64,000 nt of DNA from Leptasterias polaris (GCA_037783415.1 JAZGTN010000009.1:12152001-12216000), one strand, 5' to 3'. Positions 12,154 through 24,510 are shown, counted from the first letter of the stretch. The notes: generated by a model not told the origin, from the letters alone. Made by a program: numbers and translations.

Positions 12154-12626
12154 TGACACTGATATGTAACTCGATCATTTGGACAAACTTTTTGTTTTCT
12201 CATGCTTTTAAAACTATGATTACACTTTGACCTTTACTTCCGGCCCAAACAGGAATTTAAAAATACATTATTTTTTGAGCTACATGCCATAAAGACAGTC
12301 TTTTGTACCTTCCTGTAGCTGAAAGCACAGTTTATTTTAAAAATATGAGATAATGTGATGACATTTTTACACAGCACCCTCTAGTCACATTTTTAAAATA
12401 AAAGAATATCTCGTGAATGATATGACATGCATGATATTTGCTTATTTTGTAGATCTGAACTTGTCTCGAATTTCTTTCTATGGACGTGATTTCCTTTATA
12501 ACATTTGCATCCGGTTTGAGTATGATTGCAGGAAAATTACACAAATTAATACATTTTATATTTTAGGTCAACGTCACGGAACAGCTCTGGGATTGTTAGT
12601 TATACAATAACATTAATTTTAGTTAT

Positions 12627-13957
12627 TAGGTGTTCGGGCATTCAGCCCGAACAACTCTTTGTTATTAGGTGTTCGGGCATTCAGGCCGAACAACTCTTTG
12701 TTATTGTTCGTGTTTTTTTTTTTTTAGTTTATCTTTTTCCTCTCGATGGGCTTTGTCCGCAAGCAAAAGCATAGTAAAAAAAACTCGAATGCATTTGAAA
12801 CTTTGCATGTAGTTAGAGTATAACTAGCGGATGATCCAAAAGTTGTGATGTCATGATGACGTCATCAGGTGTCTATATACAGTAAATTAAAGTTTAATAA
12901 TTCAAAACATCATAACTCATTAACTACTGAATGGATTTCTACAATCAATACATCATCGGATAGGTCTTGGAAAACCCAACAAACGCTACACAAAAAGTGA
13001 CCCCACTTGACCTCCGATTTGACTTCCCACTTGACTTCCGATTCAAAACGGAAGTTGAACATTTCAAAATTTCAATAATTTATATCTTGAGAACTACTTG
13101 TACCCAAAACTTCAAATTTACACCATGTTAGAACCTTGATAAAACCTCCATCAAGTATTTGTGACGTCATGATGACGTCATCAGGTGTCAAATTACAAGG
13201 TTTTTAAAAATTAACAATTTTAATATTTGAAAATCAATATCAAATCAAGATGAAGAGACCGTCGGTTGCTTTTTGCGGGATTATTATAGAGGTATTGTAG
13301 GTCATCATTTTTTATTGTGTGCGTGACCTGACACGACCTCTACTTCCGGTCGAAACTGGAAGTGCCTTGTAATTTAAAAGTGGCAAATGTTTTCAAGTTG
13401 TTTTTAACGATGTTATAATCCAGCAAGGGTCTGGTTTACACAAATTGGACCAGTGACGTCATAACATCTCAAAGCGCCCTCTAGCGGCAGGTTATAAACA
13501 CACCAAAATACACTTTTACTAGATGTCTGTGGTGAAGTTTATGACAATCGTTTCAAAATTGGTATACATAATGACCTTCATGCAGACAACATATGTGTGG
13601 AGTTTCAGATTGATGACGTCATCATGTTTAACATGGTATTGACTTAAAGGTTCAATTTTTGAAGCCTTGCATCTCACAAACCACAGGTTTAACTAAGTTG
13701 AAACTTGGCATATAGATAAACAATGATAATGACTACGTCAATCTAAAATGATGATATGGTGACGTCATCATAATATTTTTTACAAATTTTTGAAATTTTG
13801 ACCAATTATTACGTATCTTTAGTAAAAAACCAAGCTAAAGTCAAATTTTATTTTGAGAAAAATAATGACTAGTGATGTTTACAATCTTGTCAAACAATAC
13901 TTTCACATATCCGTTCCCGAACACCTAGAGTTTGTTTTACAAACTCTAAATCTCTAG
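12627..13957 (+). mobile_element. Helentron-like non-autonomous element H1
   Basis: The 5' end carries two successive palindromes built on AGGTGTTCGG (12628 and 12666), then TTGTTATTGTTCG, a T-rich run and the block GGGCTTTGTCCGCAAGCAAA. The 3' end shows CCGAACACCT (an inverted copy of the 5' terminus, but subterminal), a hairpin GAGTTTGTTTTACAAACTC (13928-13946), TAAAT and CTAG (13954-13957) before TT. Subterminal hairpin, CTAG 3' end and asymmetric inverted termini match Helitron2/Helentron-type elements. There is no Rep/helicase coding. Confidence 0.65.
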
Positions 13958-16265
13958 TTGTTCGTTTTTTTGTGGTTTTTTCGTTTTTCTTTTTCCTCTA
14001 GATGGGCTTTGTCCGCAAGCAAAAGCATAGTAAAAAAAACCTCGAATGCACTTGAAACTTTGCATGTAGTAAGAATATAACTAGCAAATAATCCAAAAGT
14101 TGTGATGTCATGATGACGTCATCAGGTGTCGAAATACAGTACGTCAAAGTTTAATATTTCAAAAATTTATAACTCATTAACTACTGTATAAATTTGTACA
14201 ATCTATACATCATCGGACAGGTCTTGAAAAACAATTGCTACATAAAGGTGACCCCAATTGACCTTGTCTTCCGGTTCAAAACGGAAGTTGAAAATTTCAA
14301 AAATGTATATCTGAAAAACCACTCGTCCCTAAGTAAAAATATTTACATCACGTTGTAGGACATTGAGTCTTTTCAAACTTTTGCACAGAGATAATACTAA
14401 TTTGACCTAAACCTCTGGTCGAAATCAGACGTTAAAGCCCACGTGTCATCCCGCATGAAAGGTAACGTATTAACCCGCATAGCACGTGAAAAGAAGACTG
14501 TGTATGCATAAACGCACTTTAACCGTAGCTAACCCAGTGGCACGGTATCTGGCTGTCGCGTTCCATTGACCAAAAGGTTCAAAGTCCATCAAACCTGCAC
14601 ACCACGCGGCTGTGTGTAGCACACTAGGCCTGCATATCAATCCATGGTGGCGCTATATCAAATTAGTGGTCGATCAATAAATATGTGCTCCGCGACAATA
14701 CTGACTCAGAAATCTACATCGTTCGATGGTAGTCCATTAATTGTTAGCTCAGTGCACAACCTTCGTGTTAGCCTTTTGTGGGCTTGGCGGTAAATAGCGA
14801 CTAAAAGAGGGTATTTTGCTGACATGTTTTTGGTTGATTTGTATGACTTTTGATGACTGAGAAAATGCAATCGGCAAGAGATAACAAAAGTAACAATTGT
14901 AGAAAACGGCATTTAATTGTTGAAGGCTTTTATAAAATCCCGCTTTCCTTCAAAACGTCACTAGTTTTCTTACAGTGGAGACTTGTTACTTTGAACTTCA
15001 TATATATGGTGCTTATGACTGCTTTTCGTCCTAAATTAATAAGCAATAAAGTAAAACGTTTTGTGTTAGTACGTGAAATCAAAAATTGATGCAAAATGTT
15101 TTCGAGCTTGAAACATGAGTACCGTAGCTCACAGTATTCCGGGATGGGATGGGAAACAACTTCTGACTCGATCAAGCATATTCTGTAGATTTCAAAATTA
15201 AACTTATTTTGTTTGACACTCTTGAAAAATAGACGATTGATAGAGCGTGCTCTTACAGGTGGTGACTTCATAATTCCTTACATTATAACATCAGAGAACA
15301 CATAAAGTAGCATACCGCGCCGCACGGTCTTGGAGGTGTTTTTTAACACACAGGCCATAGGACAGGAATTGTGGCGAGCGAAATCTATTGACTTTTACGT
15401 TGGGCACTGGTGACGTCATGATGACGTCGCACAATGTTTTAGCCTATCTAACAAACACATCTATAGTATCCCACAAGTACACAATCGAAAACAGTTGATC
15501 GGACTTATACTTTTCGAGATATGGTGGTCTCAAGATTTTCTAATTATATTCATGTCATTATGTATCATACAATAAACCATTGCAAGCAGTTCTTCAACAA
15601 GGCATGGATTTTTACTTTCAGGACACATTTTGTCAATGTACTGTGAAACTATCAAATGTACAAATGTATGTACTGGTTAAATGTACAAAATAGTGCCTAG
15701 ACTCCAAAGTTTTATGTAGCGTTTAAATTGTATCAGTCAATAAACCATTGCAAGCAGTCATGCGACAATTAATGACCTATATATCAAAATATCAAATGTG
15801 CAAATGAATGCAATGGATGTACACAATAGTGTCTAGACTCCGAAGTTTTATGTAGTGTATACATTGTATGAGACAATTAACAATTGCAAGCAGTCATGAC
15901 GACTTACTTTCGAGACACATTTTGTCAACCTAACTGTAACAATCAAATCGTCACCGACGCCACACACACGTAGATTCCAGTGAAAAGTAACAATCGGAGA
16001 AAACGGCGTTCAATGTTGAACGCTCTTTTAAATCCTGCTTTCCTTCAAAACGCCTGGGTATTTTTACTTGTTTTCTTACAGCGGAGACTTGATGCTTTGA
16101 TTTTCATTTATATGGTGCTTTTGACTGCTTTTCTTCCTAAATATGAAAAAAATCAATGAAACTCTTTACGATACCAACCGCGTGTATTGAAAAACGGCCC
16201 ATCATTCCCCCACCACCGGAACCGAACACCTTGAGTTTGTGGTATGACAAACTCTGAATCTCTAG
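13958..16265 (+). mobile_element. Helentron-like non-autonomous element H2, abutting H1
   Basis: Starts immediately after the CTAG of H1 with TTGTTCGTTTTTTT and repeats the H1 block GGGCTTTGTCCGCAAGCAAA, so the two are head to tail. The 3' end again has CCGAACACCT, a hairpin (GAGTTTGTGGTATGACAAACTC) and CTAG (16262-16265) before TT. The interior holds a ~168-bp tandem repeat (15571-15940) and a repeated block around TTTCCTTCAAAACG (14945 and 16040). Confidence 0.6.
15571..15940 (+). repeat. Tandem repeat, unit about 168 bp
   Basis: The phrase AATAAACCATTGCAAGCAGT begins at 15571 and 15739, and a decayed form at about 15875. The shared middle text includes TAGACTCCAAAGTTTTATGTA. Just over two copies lie within Helentron-like element H2. 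Confidence 0.7.
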
Positions 16266-18170
16266 TTATTATTATTCTTGTTTATTCTTGTTTTGTAAAA
16301 ATACCAATAAAATACTTTGGATTTAATGGCTTTCAGTGACTAGTGTTTCATATAAATTATGTACTTTTTTCCAACAATCAGATCAAGCTTGCTCAGCTAT
16401 TTCCAGCGTAATCCCTAACGTAGATAAGATCTAAAAACATTGACTCATTTTGACCGCAAAGCACTGTCAAAGAATACAGCCAGATAACTAAGTTTGGGTT
16501 CTATTCATTTGCAAATAGGAAAAGCCTTTAAAAGATTCCCTCCACTTGGTGTGAAAAATGGGTAACAGTGTCCACATAGCCACAATTGCTATCATCAAGT
16601 CAAGGTATCTTTCTGGGGATCGCTAGGGTGTGAAGTCAGAGAGATCAACCTCACCTGGGAACGATCATTGATCTCTCTGGTCATTAGCAGTCTGCTGTAC
16701 CCTGGGAGCGTGCACCTGCGGTTGGTCGCATTCCCCGTGTGAGAGGTGGAGCCTGAATGTGCCCATAGAAGGTCGTGTTTGCAAAGACTGCCTCGGGACA
16801 ACCCAAATGGGAAGTTTCCCCCAATATTAATTTTGTCAATAAATTAATTTTGTTATTAAGGATATGAATGGCAAAGTATCTGGAGGGTATTCCAGCAACG
16901 TGCATTATAAGTACGGTGTGAATGCATACAGAAAGGTGAATGTGATACTCGGCGTGCAAAGCACACTTGGATTAATGACCTACATTTGACCAACATTTGA
17001 CGGCCATGGGTATCCAAAAACTTGGTACTGGGTCGATGCAAATTTGATATTTTTGCATCCAAACCCTTTGCTGCAAAGAATAATAGTCACTAGGTTGATT
17101 ATTAAGTTTTGGGGTAAGTGTTGGATTTGAAGTAATGTTCAGTGTACTTTTTTCGCAGTGGGGCCGCCCGTTGGTAAAGAAAAAGAAAAGAAAAATGGTT
17201 AGTGCCATTCCGGCACCTGGTAATCTATGTTCATCACTTTTCTTCACTCTTAAAAGACAGGTACAATTTGTTTTTTTACAAATATAGACTTAGTCATCAT
17301 GGCTTTTGCGTCTTGTGACGCATGTGCAGGTCAAAGTTCATCATTGTGGTTGAATGTGTCATCTGGATCACAGCGAGTCTGTGGCCAGACATTAAGTTCT
17401 GAACTCTCACCCAGTTACTGCACACACACGTGCGATAATAATCACGCCCCCTTTAAAATCAAAATTGTTCACTTTTCGCAGATAATATATACAATTTTAC
17501 TTTAATGTAGTTTCGTGGTGGTAACTTTCGATCGGGGGGGTACATTTCAACATCGACAAACCAAACAATGGTTTCCTATCTTCATGGTTAAACAAACAGC
17601 TTTTGAATGTACAAGCTCATTGCAATAATGCTTTCTCACTTGAAAATATGATTATCGCAAGATCATGTTCAGAAACGGAAAGCATGCTCAGGACCAAGGT
17701 CATCCGGGAAAAAAAACCACGGAACTGTATCATAAAATTATTTAAACCGGATGCCATTAATACAATGATATCTCAGTATCTACTAAATAGAGACCCCAAA
17801 AGGCATAGGGCCTATGCCTACATTATAATTTACCATTCTTTTAAATAGTGGCGTTAGGGAACTCTTTTATTTGAGGAAAGAATGTCACTCTGAAACACTG
17901 CAAAAACTGGGGCAAAATTGACGCCATTGGTGTTGTCACATGCCGAAGAGAGAATCAAAATTAACACCATAGGATGTTAAAATAACACTTTTGCAGTAAG
18001 TGGTGTTTGAAGCTTTGCATGGTGTTGAAAGTAAGAAGTAACTATAACTATAAATGTAAATAGTAGTGAACTTGCGGGTACAACCATGTGTATAATCTCT
18101 TTTGGGAGGAGTGTTGGCTCTGAAAAGAGCCGGTTTGGTCTCGACGTTTCGAACAGTATACTCTGTCTTT
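16266..18170. other. No convincing gene
   Basis: Several overlapping short open frames on the minus strand (16595-17247) show no domain. From about 17925 the text contains GGTGTTAAAATAACAC-like phrases also found inside the inverted repeat that follows. The block 18108-18170 (GTGTTGGCTCTGAAAAGAGC onwards) recurs directly at 18624-18685. Confidence 0.4.
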
Positions 18171-19175
18171 GCAATCAAACTAACCTGTGAAAATTTCACT
18201 TCAAAAGGTGGTCGCGTTTTTGAGATATCACCGAAAAACCGGAGCGAATATTTCCACGCAGGAAGAATATTCCCCATAGGAATACACAGTCTGAGAAGCG
18301 TTTCTGACAGAAACGCTTCTCAGATTCAAATTTTGTGGATATATTTTTCCATAACCGTAGTACTTCGAAAATAAAAGTTTCTCAAAATTCATTATACTAC
18401 CCAAAGCTGCTGTACTTATTACCAAGTAAGTTTTTATTGCCATTTAATTTTCAGAGTCATTACCAAACGTGCACCGTGCCTTTAAGCACAAAAAGTAGCT
18501 AAGCACAACGTTATTATGAATAATTGTGGTTTATTATTTAATAATAAAGCAAAATTTATATCAAAATAATTATAAACGATATGGTGTTAAAATAACACTA
18601 ACTACTGCAAAAGTAAGAAGTAAAGGAGGAGTGTTGGCTCTGAAAAGAGCCGGTTTGGTCTCGACGTTTCGAACAGTATACTCTGCTCGTCTTTTACATT
18701 TATAGTTATAGTTACTTCTTACTTTTGCAGTAGTTAGTGTTATTTTAACACCATATCGTTTATAATTATTTTGATATAAATTTTGCTTTATTATTAAATA
18801 ATAAACCACAATTATTCATAATAACGTTGTGCTTAGCTACTTTTTGTGCTTAAAGGCACGGTGCACGTTTGGTAATGACTCTGAAAATTAAATGGCAATA
18901 AAAACTTACTTGGTAATAAGTACAGCAGCTTTGGGTAGTATAATGAATTTTGAGAAACTTTTATTTTCGAAGTACTACGGTTATGGAAAAATATATCACT
19001 TTTTATTCCACAAAATTTGAATCTGAGAAGCGTTTCTGTCAGAAACGCTTCTCAGACTGTGTATTCCTATGGGGAATATTCTTCCTGCGTGGAAATATTC
19101 GCTCCGGTTTTTCGGTGATATCTCAAAAACGCGACCACCTTTTGAAGTGAAATTTTCACAGGTTAGTTTTATTGC
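18171..19175. repeat. Large near-perfect inverted repeat (arms ~455 bp, spacer 88 bp)
   Basis: The left arm 18171-18623 is the reverse complement of 18712-19175, apart from an insertion of about 10 bp near 18995 and scattered mismatches. Within each arm sits a 36-bp palindrome around CTGAGAAGCGTTTCTG and a T1-like TTAA element end. The spacer (18624-18711) repeats, in direct orientation, the ~60 bp just outside the left arm. It could be a fold-back element or a long-read/assembly artefact. Confidence 0.85.
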
Positions 19176-19246
19176 ATGTACCTACATTTATATTGGATAA
19201 ACACAATCAATAGGCTCCAATTACCAAACGTATGCAGCACCTTTAA
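18850..19246. mobile_element. TTAA-flanked T1-like element (complete copy in right arm)
   Basis: TTAAAGGCACGGTGCACGTT at the left and AACGTATGCAGCACCTTTAA at the right. The left arm of the inverted repeat carries only the part up to TTAA at 18482-18485, so the mirrored copy is truncated. Confidence 0.65.
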
Positions 19247-19764
19247 GCAGCTCTATTATATTGAGCCTAGGTCTGCAAAATTGGTCAACCGGTGACAAAT
19301 AAAAAATCTCTGCAAAAAGCAAACCCATAGTGTGTTTAAGTCGCACGGCCCTATATTCACCGCAGGCTATTTTTTGGTATAATTAATGCATTTTCTTTAT
19401 TTCTAAGTACCGATATTTATTCTTTTCTTCTCGCGGAACAAGTTTTGACAGATGGTGATGTGTAAAAAATAAAAACATACAGTCAAATAATTTCGCAAAA
19501 ATGCCACGGGCAATGCGCAAAATACAATGAAACGTCCACAAATATTTGTACGTAGTTGGTGAACGTGAGATAATGTTTGGGATCCAGACAATAGTTTTAG
19601 ATGTTTATTAATTGCCACTACACACATTAATTTTAACAATTGAAACGAAAAGAGCATTTAAAATACTACAATGTAAGTAAAATGACGTCATCTGTCAAGA
19701 TAATATCGAAAGGTTTTTCTGCGGTTTTAATTATTAACGGTTAATCTGTGAAACCGGGCTTTCT
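19247..19764. other. No recognisable feature
   Basis: AT-rich spacer. A minus-strand frame at 19403-19657 has no family resemblance. Confidence 0.4.
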
Positions 19765-20050
19765 GCTTCTTCTCAATCCCATCCATATACTCTTGCTTTG
19801 CTGAGATGTAGAACAAACTGTCACTCCAAGCTTTATTCTATGTAGCCTACTGCATCTCTTTGGAACTCTTTGCCTGGTGCATGTTTCCCTCCATCCTACA
19901 ATCTAGACTGTTTTAACAGGAATATCAATTCCATCTTTCAGCTCCCCTGAGTTATTTTCATCTTAATATTTTATTCTTTTAGCCCCATACCAAGAGTGGC
20001 TTTTTTAGCCTTGTTTGGGGCGAACTTGCATTAAAATTTGATTAATAGAA
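19765..20050 (+). mobile_element. LINE 3' relic, second copy
   Basis: Parallels 3915-4165: TACTGCATCTCTTTGGAACT, then CATGTTTCCCTCCATCCTAC and AGCTCCCCTGAGTTATTTTC. The encoded tail (TASLWNSLP-like) is that of a CR1/jockey-type LINE, broken by indels. Confidence 0.6.
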
Positions 20051-20580
20051 ATAAAACAATCACAGTGGTGCCTTTGTAAAAGTAGATCCATTTTATTGTT
20101 GTAGCTCTGCTTCTATTTGTAAAACTACATCTTTGATCGAAAACGGATATTAGCCGCGCTGTATACCCATGTGGTGATATATTTATTAGTGTTATCCAAA
20201 TTCCACTTGAACGAATAAAGGATTATTGTATGAATCTATTTTGAAAACCTCAGCATTCTTCAGATTGCCTCAAGACAGCCTGCTCTCCCAGTAATTCTGT
20301 TTTCTGAAGAGGATGGAATCCGAGCTAAGAAGGCGTGAATGCATTATGAATAATCGTAATAAAGACCCTTCGGGGATACCTCACAGCCAAGGAAATGCGG
20401 CCCCCGAAGCTACGCTGGATTTCCCCGAGGTGTCAAATCCGATCCACGCTCCTCATATAAAACTCCGGAATTATGTATCAAGTGGTGTGTTCCAAGTGCC
20501 TTATAGACAAAAAGTCCAATCCATGGTTAATGCTCCGACATGAATAGGACTAGACTTGCGTCAAGTGTCTCCTCGCGATC
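20051..20580. other. No recognised gene; short open frame of unknown status
   Basis: A 76-codon plus frame (20313-20543) is more GC-rich than its surroundings but shows no domain, no splice partner and no similarity I can name. Confidence 0.3.
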
Positions 20581-21175
20581 TTAAAGGCGTTGTATACTTT
20601 TGGCCAATATTGTCACAGACCAGTATCCTCACTAATAGATAGGTTGCAGTATGACGTAAATCGGCCATCTTTACGGGCAATTTGGAACACACAGTCATGC
20701 GTTTCGCGTGAGAACGGCGTGCAGCACGCGCACATTTCACAAAACTCATTGCGTGATTGGTTAGTGAATGACGCGGCTGCGTTAATAATTAGAGCGCTTG
20801 ACGCGCCTGCATGCCAAAATGCAATTTGCCCGTAAAGATGGCGTCTACTGGGAACTATCTATAGTGTGTATCCCAACATATGCATAATAACAAACATGTG
20901 ATGAGCTCAATTGGTCATCGAAGTTGCAATAAAGCAATGAAACAAAAAAACACCCTCTTGTTTCATAATAAACAAAATAGTGCTTTCAGATATGCCTGAG
21001 AAAGTCTTTACGCCTGAAACCGTTCAAATAATGTTTGGGTGAAAAGTTATACCTCTTTCTCTAAAAATGCATTACTTCAAATAAAGGGGACACAATGTAT
21101 TATAATTATAATATCAACAGCTCTCCGGTGCTCTTTACAAAATAAGTTACAAAAATTACACCCTCCCTTCAATTT
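20581..21175. mobile_element. T1-like TTAA element carrying a nested element
   Basis: Starts TTAAAGGCGTTGTATACTTT and continues with the T1 phrase GTCACAGACCAGTATCCTCA. It resumes after the nested insertion with TGTGTATCCCAACATATGCA and ends near AATTACACCCTCCCTTCAA. Confidence 0.6.
20635..20864. mobile_element. Nested inverted-repeat miniature element
   Basis: The left ATAGATAG...GGCCATCTTTACGGGCAA and right TTTGCCCGTAAAGATGGC...CTATCTAT are long inverted termini. It is GC-richer than its host and splits the surrounding T1-like element. A frame running through it is not a gene. Confidence 0.7.
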
Positions 21176-21591
21176 TGTTTCATAAGACTTATGACTGATC
21201 TTCATTCATTTCAACCGGCGACTTGGAGCGAGTTTATTTTTAGTTTAATGGCTACACGGTGGGAACGACAGCCATCAGGGGTTTAAATCTTATTCGGTGA
21301 GAACAAGAAGTTAATCTGTCATAAAGAAGATGTGCAAATGTTAATGGAGGGATGTCTTTGCAATTACTTAGTGGTAATTTCAACCGATGCGCACACACTA
21401 CTTCCACCGTCTTGGGGCAAAAAGTTGATTTTAATAAGTATTATTAGTCATTTTCGAATATTAACACTATGCTGATCACCAGAAATTAAACTTGCTAATG
21501 AATTAAATAATTCGAGTAAGTAGCGACACAATTACATTTCTTGTCCACACAAAACAGTAGTTTTTCATGGCACTTAGCCAAAGAGTATGCA

Positions 21592-21943
21592 TTAAAGGCC
21601 TGTACACTATTGGTAAGATCGAAAAACACAAATGTTCACAGATTCACACATAACTTACATGATTTAAAGTAAGTAATGGTAGAAAGGGTTCCTTAAAATA
21701 TGTCTGCCTGAAATGCTATCGTTTCTGAGAAATGAGTAAAACAATAGTTTTTATCGCGCGCGATAATAAACTCGATGTTTGAAAAACAGAAAACACATAA
21801 GGTCTCTTTTCACTATTTTCTCGTGACCTCGATGACCAATTGAGCTCAAATTTTCACAGGTTGGTTTGTTCATGCATATGTTGAATCACACAAAATGTGG
21901 ACACTGATTTTGAGCTGTTACCAAAAGTATACAATGCCTTTAA
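21592..21943. mobile_element. TTAA-flanked miniature element T3, inverted copy
   Basis: Reverse-complement counterpart of 5163-5515, including the internal TTTATCGCGCGCGATAA palindrome. It is bounded by TTAA at both ends. Confidence 0.75.
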
Positions 21944-22250
21944 AGAGGGTCTCCAACGGGTCAAATTCAGTTTTGTGATGCACTCATTTTCCAATAGATA
22001 GATTCCCTATGAAAGTGGAAAAATTACAAGTCTCTAACGTCACATTAAAATTGTGTCAAATGCCATGTGTTTGTTGCCCTTCCAGTGCAAATTTTATCAA
22101 CAATCTCGTGTCCTATAAACCGTATGCACATTCTTGTACCGGAGATTTTTAGTTCATTCCTAAATGTATTTCATGTATGTGGTTGATTACACAAAACATA
22201 AACACTGTCTGTGATTATTTTGTCAGCTCTGCCAATCCTGTATATACCTT
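21940..22250. mobile_element. TTAA miniature element T2, inverted and mosaic
   Basis: Continues the inverted match to the 4795-5166 element (TTTTGTGATGCACTCATTTT; AAATTTTATCAACAATCTCG). After about 22175 it switches to a T3-like end (GATTACACAAAACATAAACA ... TTTAA), so it is a mosaic. Confidence 0.6.
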
Positions 22251-22315
22251 TAATTGAAGATGGAATTTTCGGAGGTGCCTTGGTGATTTGCATCAATTTT
22301 CCGGAGTAAGGACCA

Positions 22316-22612
22316 CCTTGCGGTAACACTTTATGCTTTGAAACTTTACATGGTGGAGATACAATCTTGCAGTAACACCATTTACATGAGTAGGATTTTT
22401 AAACTTTGCATAGTGGAGATACAATCTAGTATAGTTTGCGGTAACACCAAGTAGGGGTACGGGTACATGAGTAGGGTTTGAAAATGTGCATGGTGGAGAA
22501 ACGATCTAGTAAGGTTTGTGGTAAACACCATGTACATGAGTAGGATTTGAAAATGTGCATGGTAGAGAAACGATTTATAAGGTTTAATACCATGTACATG
22601 GCATATCTCTAG
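22316..22612 (+). repeat. Degenerate minisatellite
   Basis: About four degenerate units containing GCGGTAACACCA, CATGAGTAGG, GTGCATGGTGGAGA and ACAATCTAGTA. A related GCGGTAACACCATGTGACTC phrase at about 23713 shows that the family is dispersed. Confidence 0.7.
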
Positions 22613-24209
22613 TTTTGATGGGTTTGAAAAGAATCGGTGTTGTAACAAATGTGACCTTTCGGTTAGTCTGCTGATGAAAACGTCGAGTTGATCATCAGTT
22701 CTTTTCAAAACCACAATAATTAATCGAAAAGGCCTCATCATCACACGCATCGCGTGGTTTAACCGCAAAGTTAAAGAATGGAGATGGAGGCTGTGCAGTC
22801 CTAAAGTTCAGAGTGCCATGCACTATAAGCTATGGTAAACAAAAAACACCCTCTGCGTCAACACAAGCTCGTCCATCGTCCTGACTCTTAAAATGATATA
22901 CTGCCCTCTGTCGGGCCACTTGGTGCAAAACGAGGACACCTGCATTGTCGGTCTTGGTTGATTATGGGTGCTTTGGCAGAAAATAGCTCGTGAATGACGC
23001 AATTTATAGGACTCTATGCATTTTTGTTGGCAATAATTATCAATGACCAGAAACAACTTTTAAACATATTCACTGACAGTTAAACAACTTTCGAGAGCTA
23101 CGGGTCAGTAGCCTAAAACAGTTCGTCGAATGGCCCGCCTAGGCCAGTTAGCCAGTGCCCCGCGTATACTACTAGCCAGCGCTTCTCCCCCCACCCCCCC
23201 CCCCCCCCCCCGGTCAGCCCTGTGGCACAAACGCAATTTGCGAACTGAAATTATTTTTGAATTACAAATGGTACACTAAACTGTTACTGAATAGGCCTAT
23301 GAGTTAGTTGGCCGTTATTTTGCAGAGTGGAAATTTATTTGAGATCTCCTGGGCTCTGGGTGGGGGGGGGGGGGGGGGGTGGCTGGCTTGGCAGGGAGTT
23401 GACTAGATAATGGTCCCTTTTCAGAAATTGCAGAGACTTTTAATATCACTCCAATCAGTGTGCTATGAGTACAAAAATCCAATCAGAGACTCTCAACGTA
23501 GAGGGAAGTCTCTTGCCTGACCATGTATGCTGCGCCGTCGTAACAAGTGTTAGTTTTTGTTCTGAATGTTTATCTTTTGAGGCTGACGTGTTTTTTTATA
23601 TGAACTAAGACTAAATAAATAAATAAAATCAGGAGGTGTTCTACTTATTGATATCTTAGTTTATGGGATGTGAGGCATTGTATGGTGAGGTATCAATGTA
23701 TATTTGCTTTGCGGTAACACCATGTGACTCTACACTGAAACCAACATGTCTTACTTTTCAGTCCCCTGACGATGACTAGAGTAAGCTAGTCGAAACGTTG
23801 AGACCAATTAAGAACTCATTCAGCGGCAGTGAAGTTCCCGCGATCCACTTAGCGAAAGTATAGTAGTCCCAGCCGATTTCCTACCTTCTGCCCAGTAGTA
23901 GTACGTAGTAGCAGGACAGTTTAAACGGAGAAGTCTCCGATAATCTACTCCGCGTTAGTAAAATAACTAGTAAGACAAGTTCTCAAAGAACAAATCTACT
24001 AGCAATTAGGTATACACATGGTGTTACTGCAAACAAAATCAGTTTTACTTTGATATCTTAGTTTGCATGCTTTTACTCCTGCTCTTTTTCATCATTCCCT
24101 TTCTCTTTTGCCCCGCCCTTCCTCTCTGGACCCAATGATTAGCCGCAAGACAATAATGATGACATGGCGATGGCGTCTGGTGTTTACTCCACACTCCCAG
24201 CCACACCAG
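22613..24209. other. No gene; repeats and homopolymer tracts
   Basis: Contains a C-run (23187-23211), a G-run near 23361-23379 and a repeat at 23690-24030. That repeat carries the hairpin ACTAGAGTAAGCTAGT followed by CGAAACGTTGAGACC, a phrase resembling the ends of Penelope-like or related retroelements in marine invertebrates (weak inference). Confidence 0.4.
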
Positions 24210-24495
24210 CTGTTACATCGAGCTATTGAGTAGTGTACACAATGAACCAAATAAGTCGATATCATTGTATATTAAAATAATAATAACTGATCGGGGAGCG
24301 CTTTGTGTTAAATGAAGTGAATCTCAGTGATTTATATTCTATTAATTTGGGGCAAACTTTAAAGCGGCACTACCAGAGAAAGTCCATTAAATTAAGTTTT
24401 TTAATAACCTTTATAGGCCTAATATTCGTGCTAAATATTTTACCCGTTTGTTTTTGTCTTCATTCATATGGGGCTATAATAATGTATTTATTTTG
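24210..24495 (+). repeat. Direct repeat upstream of SEL1L3-like exon 1
   Basis: Begins CTGTTACATCGAGCTATTGA and ends GTATTTATTTTG. It matches 26039-26345 over its whole length, including CCAGAGAAAGTCCATTAAAT, with short indels. The first coding exon of the SEL1L3-like gene lies between the two copies. Confidence 0.8.
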
Positions 24496-24510
24496 CTTCC
24501 TGTCGTACAT

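Noticed and set aside
20590..20835. 81-residue plus-strand gene
   Set aside because: The frame crosses the boundary of a nested miniature element, so it is not a biological unit.
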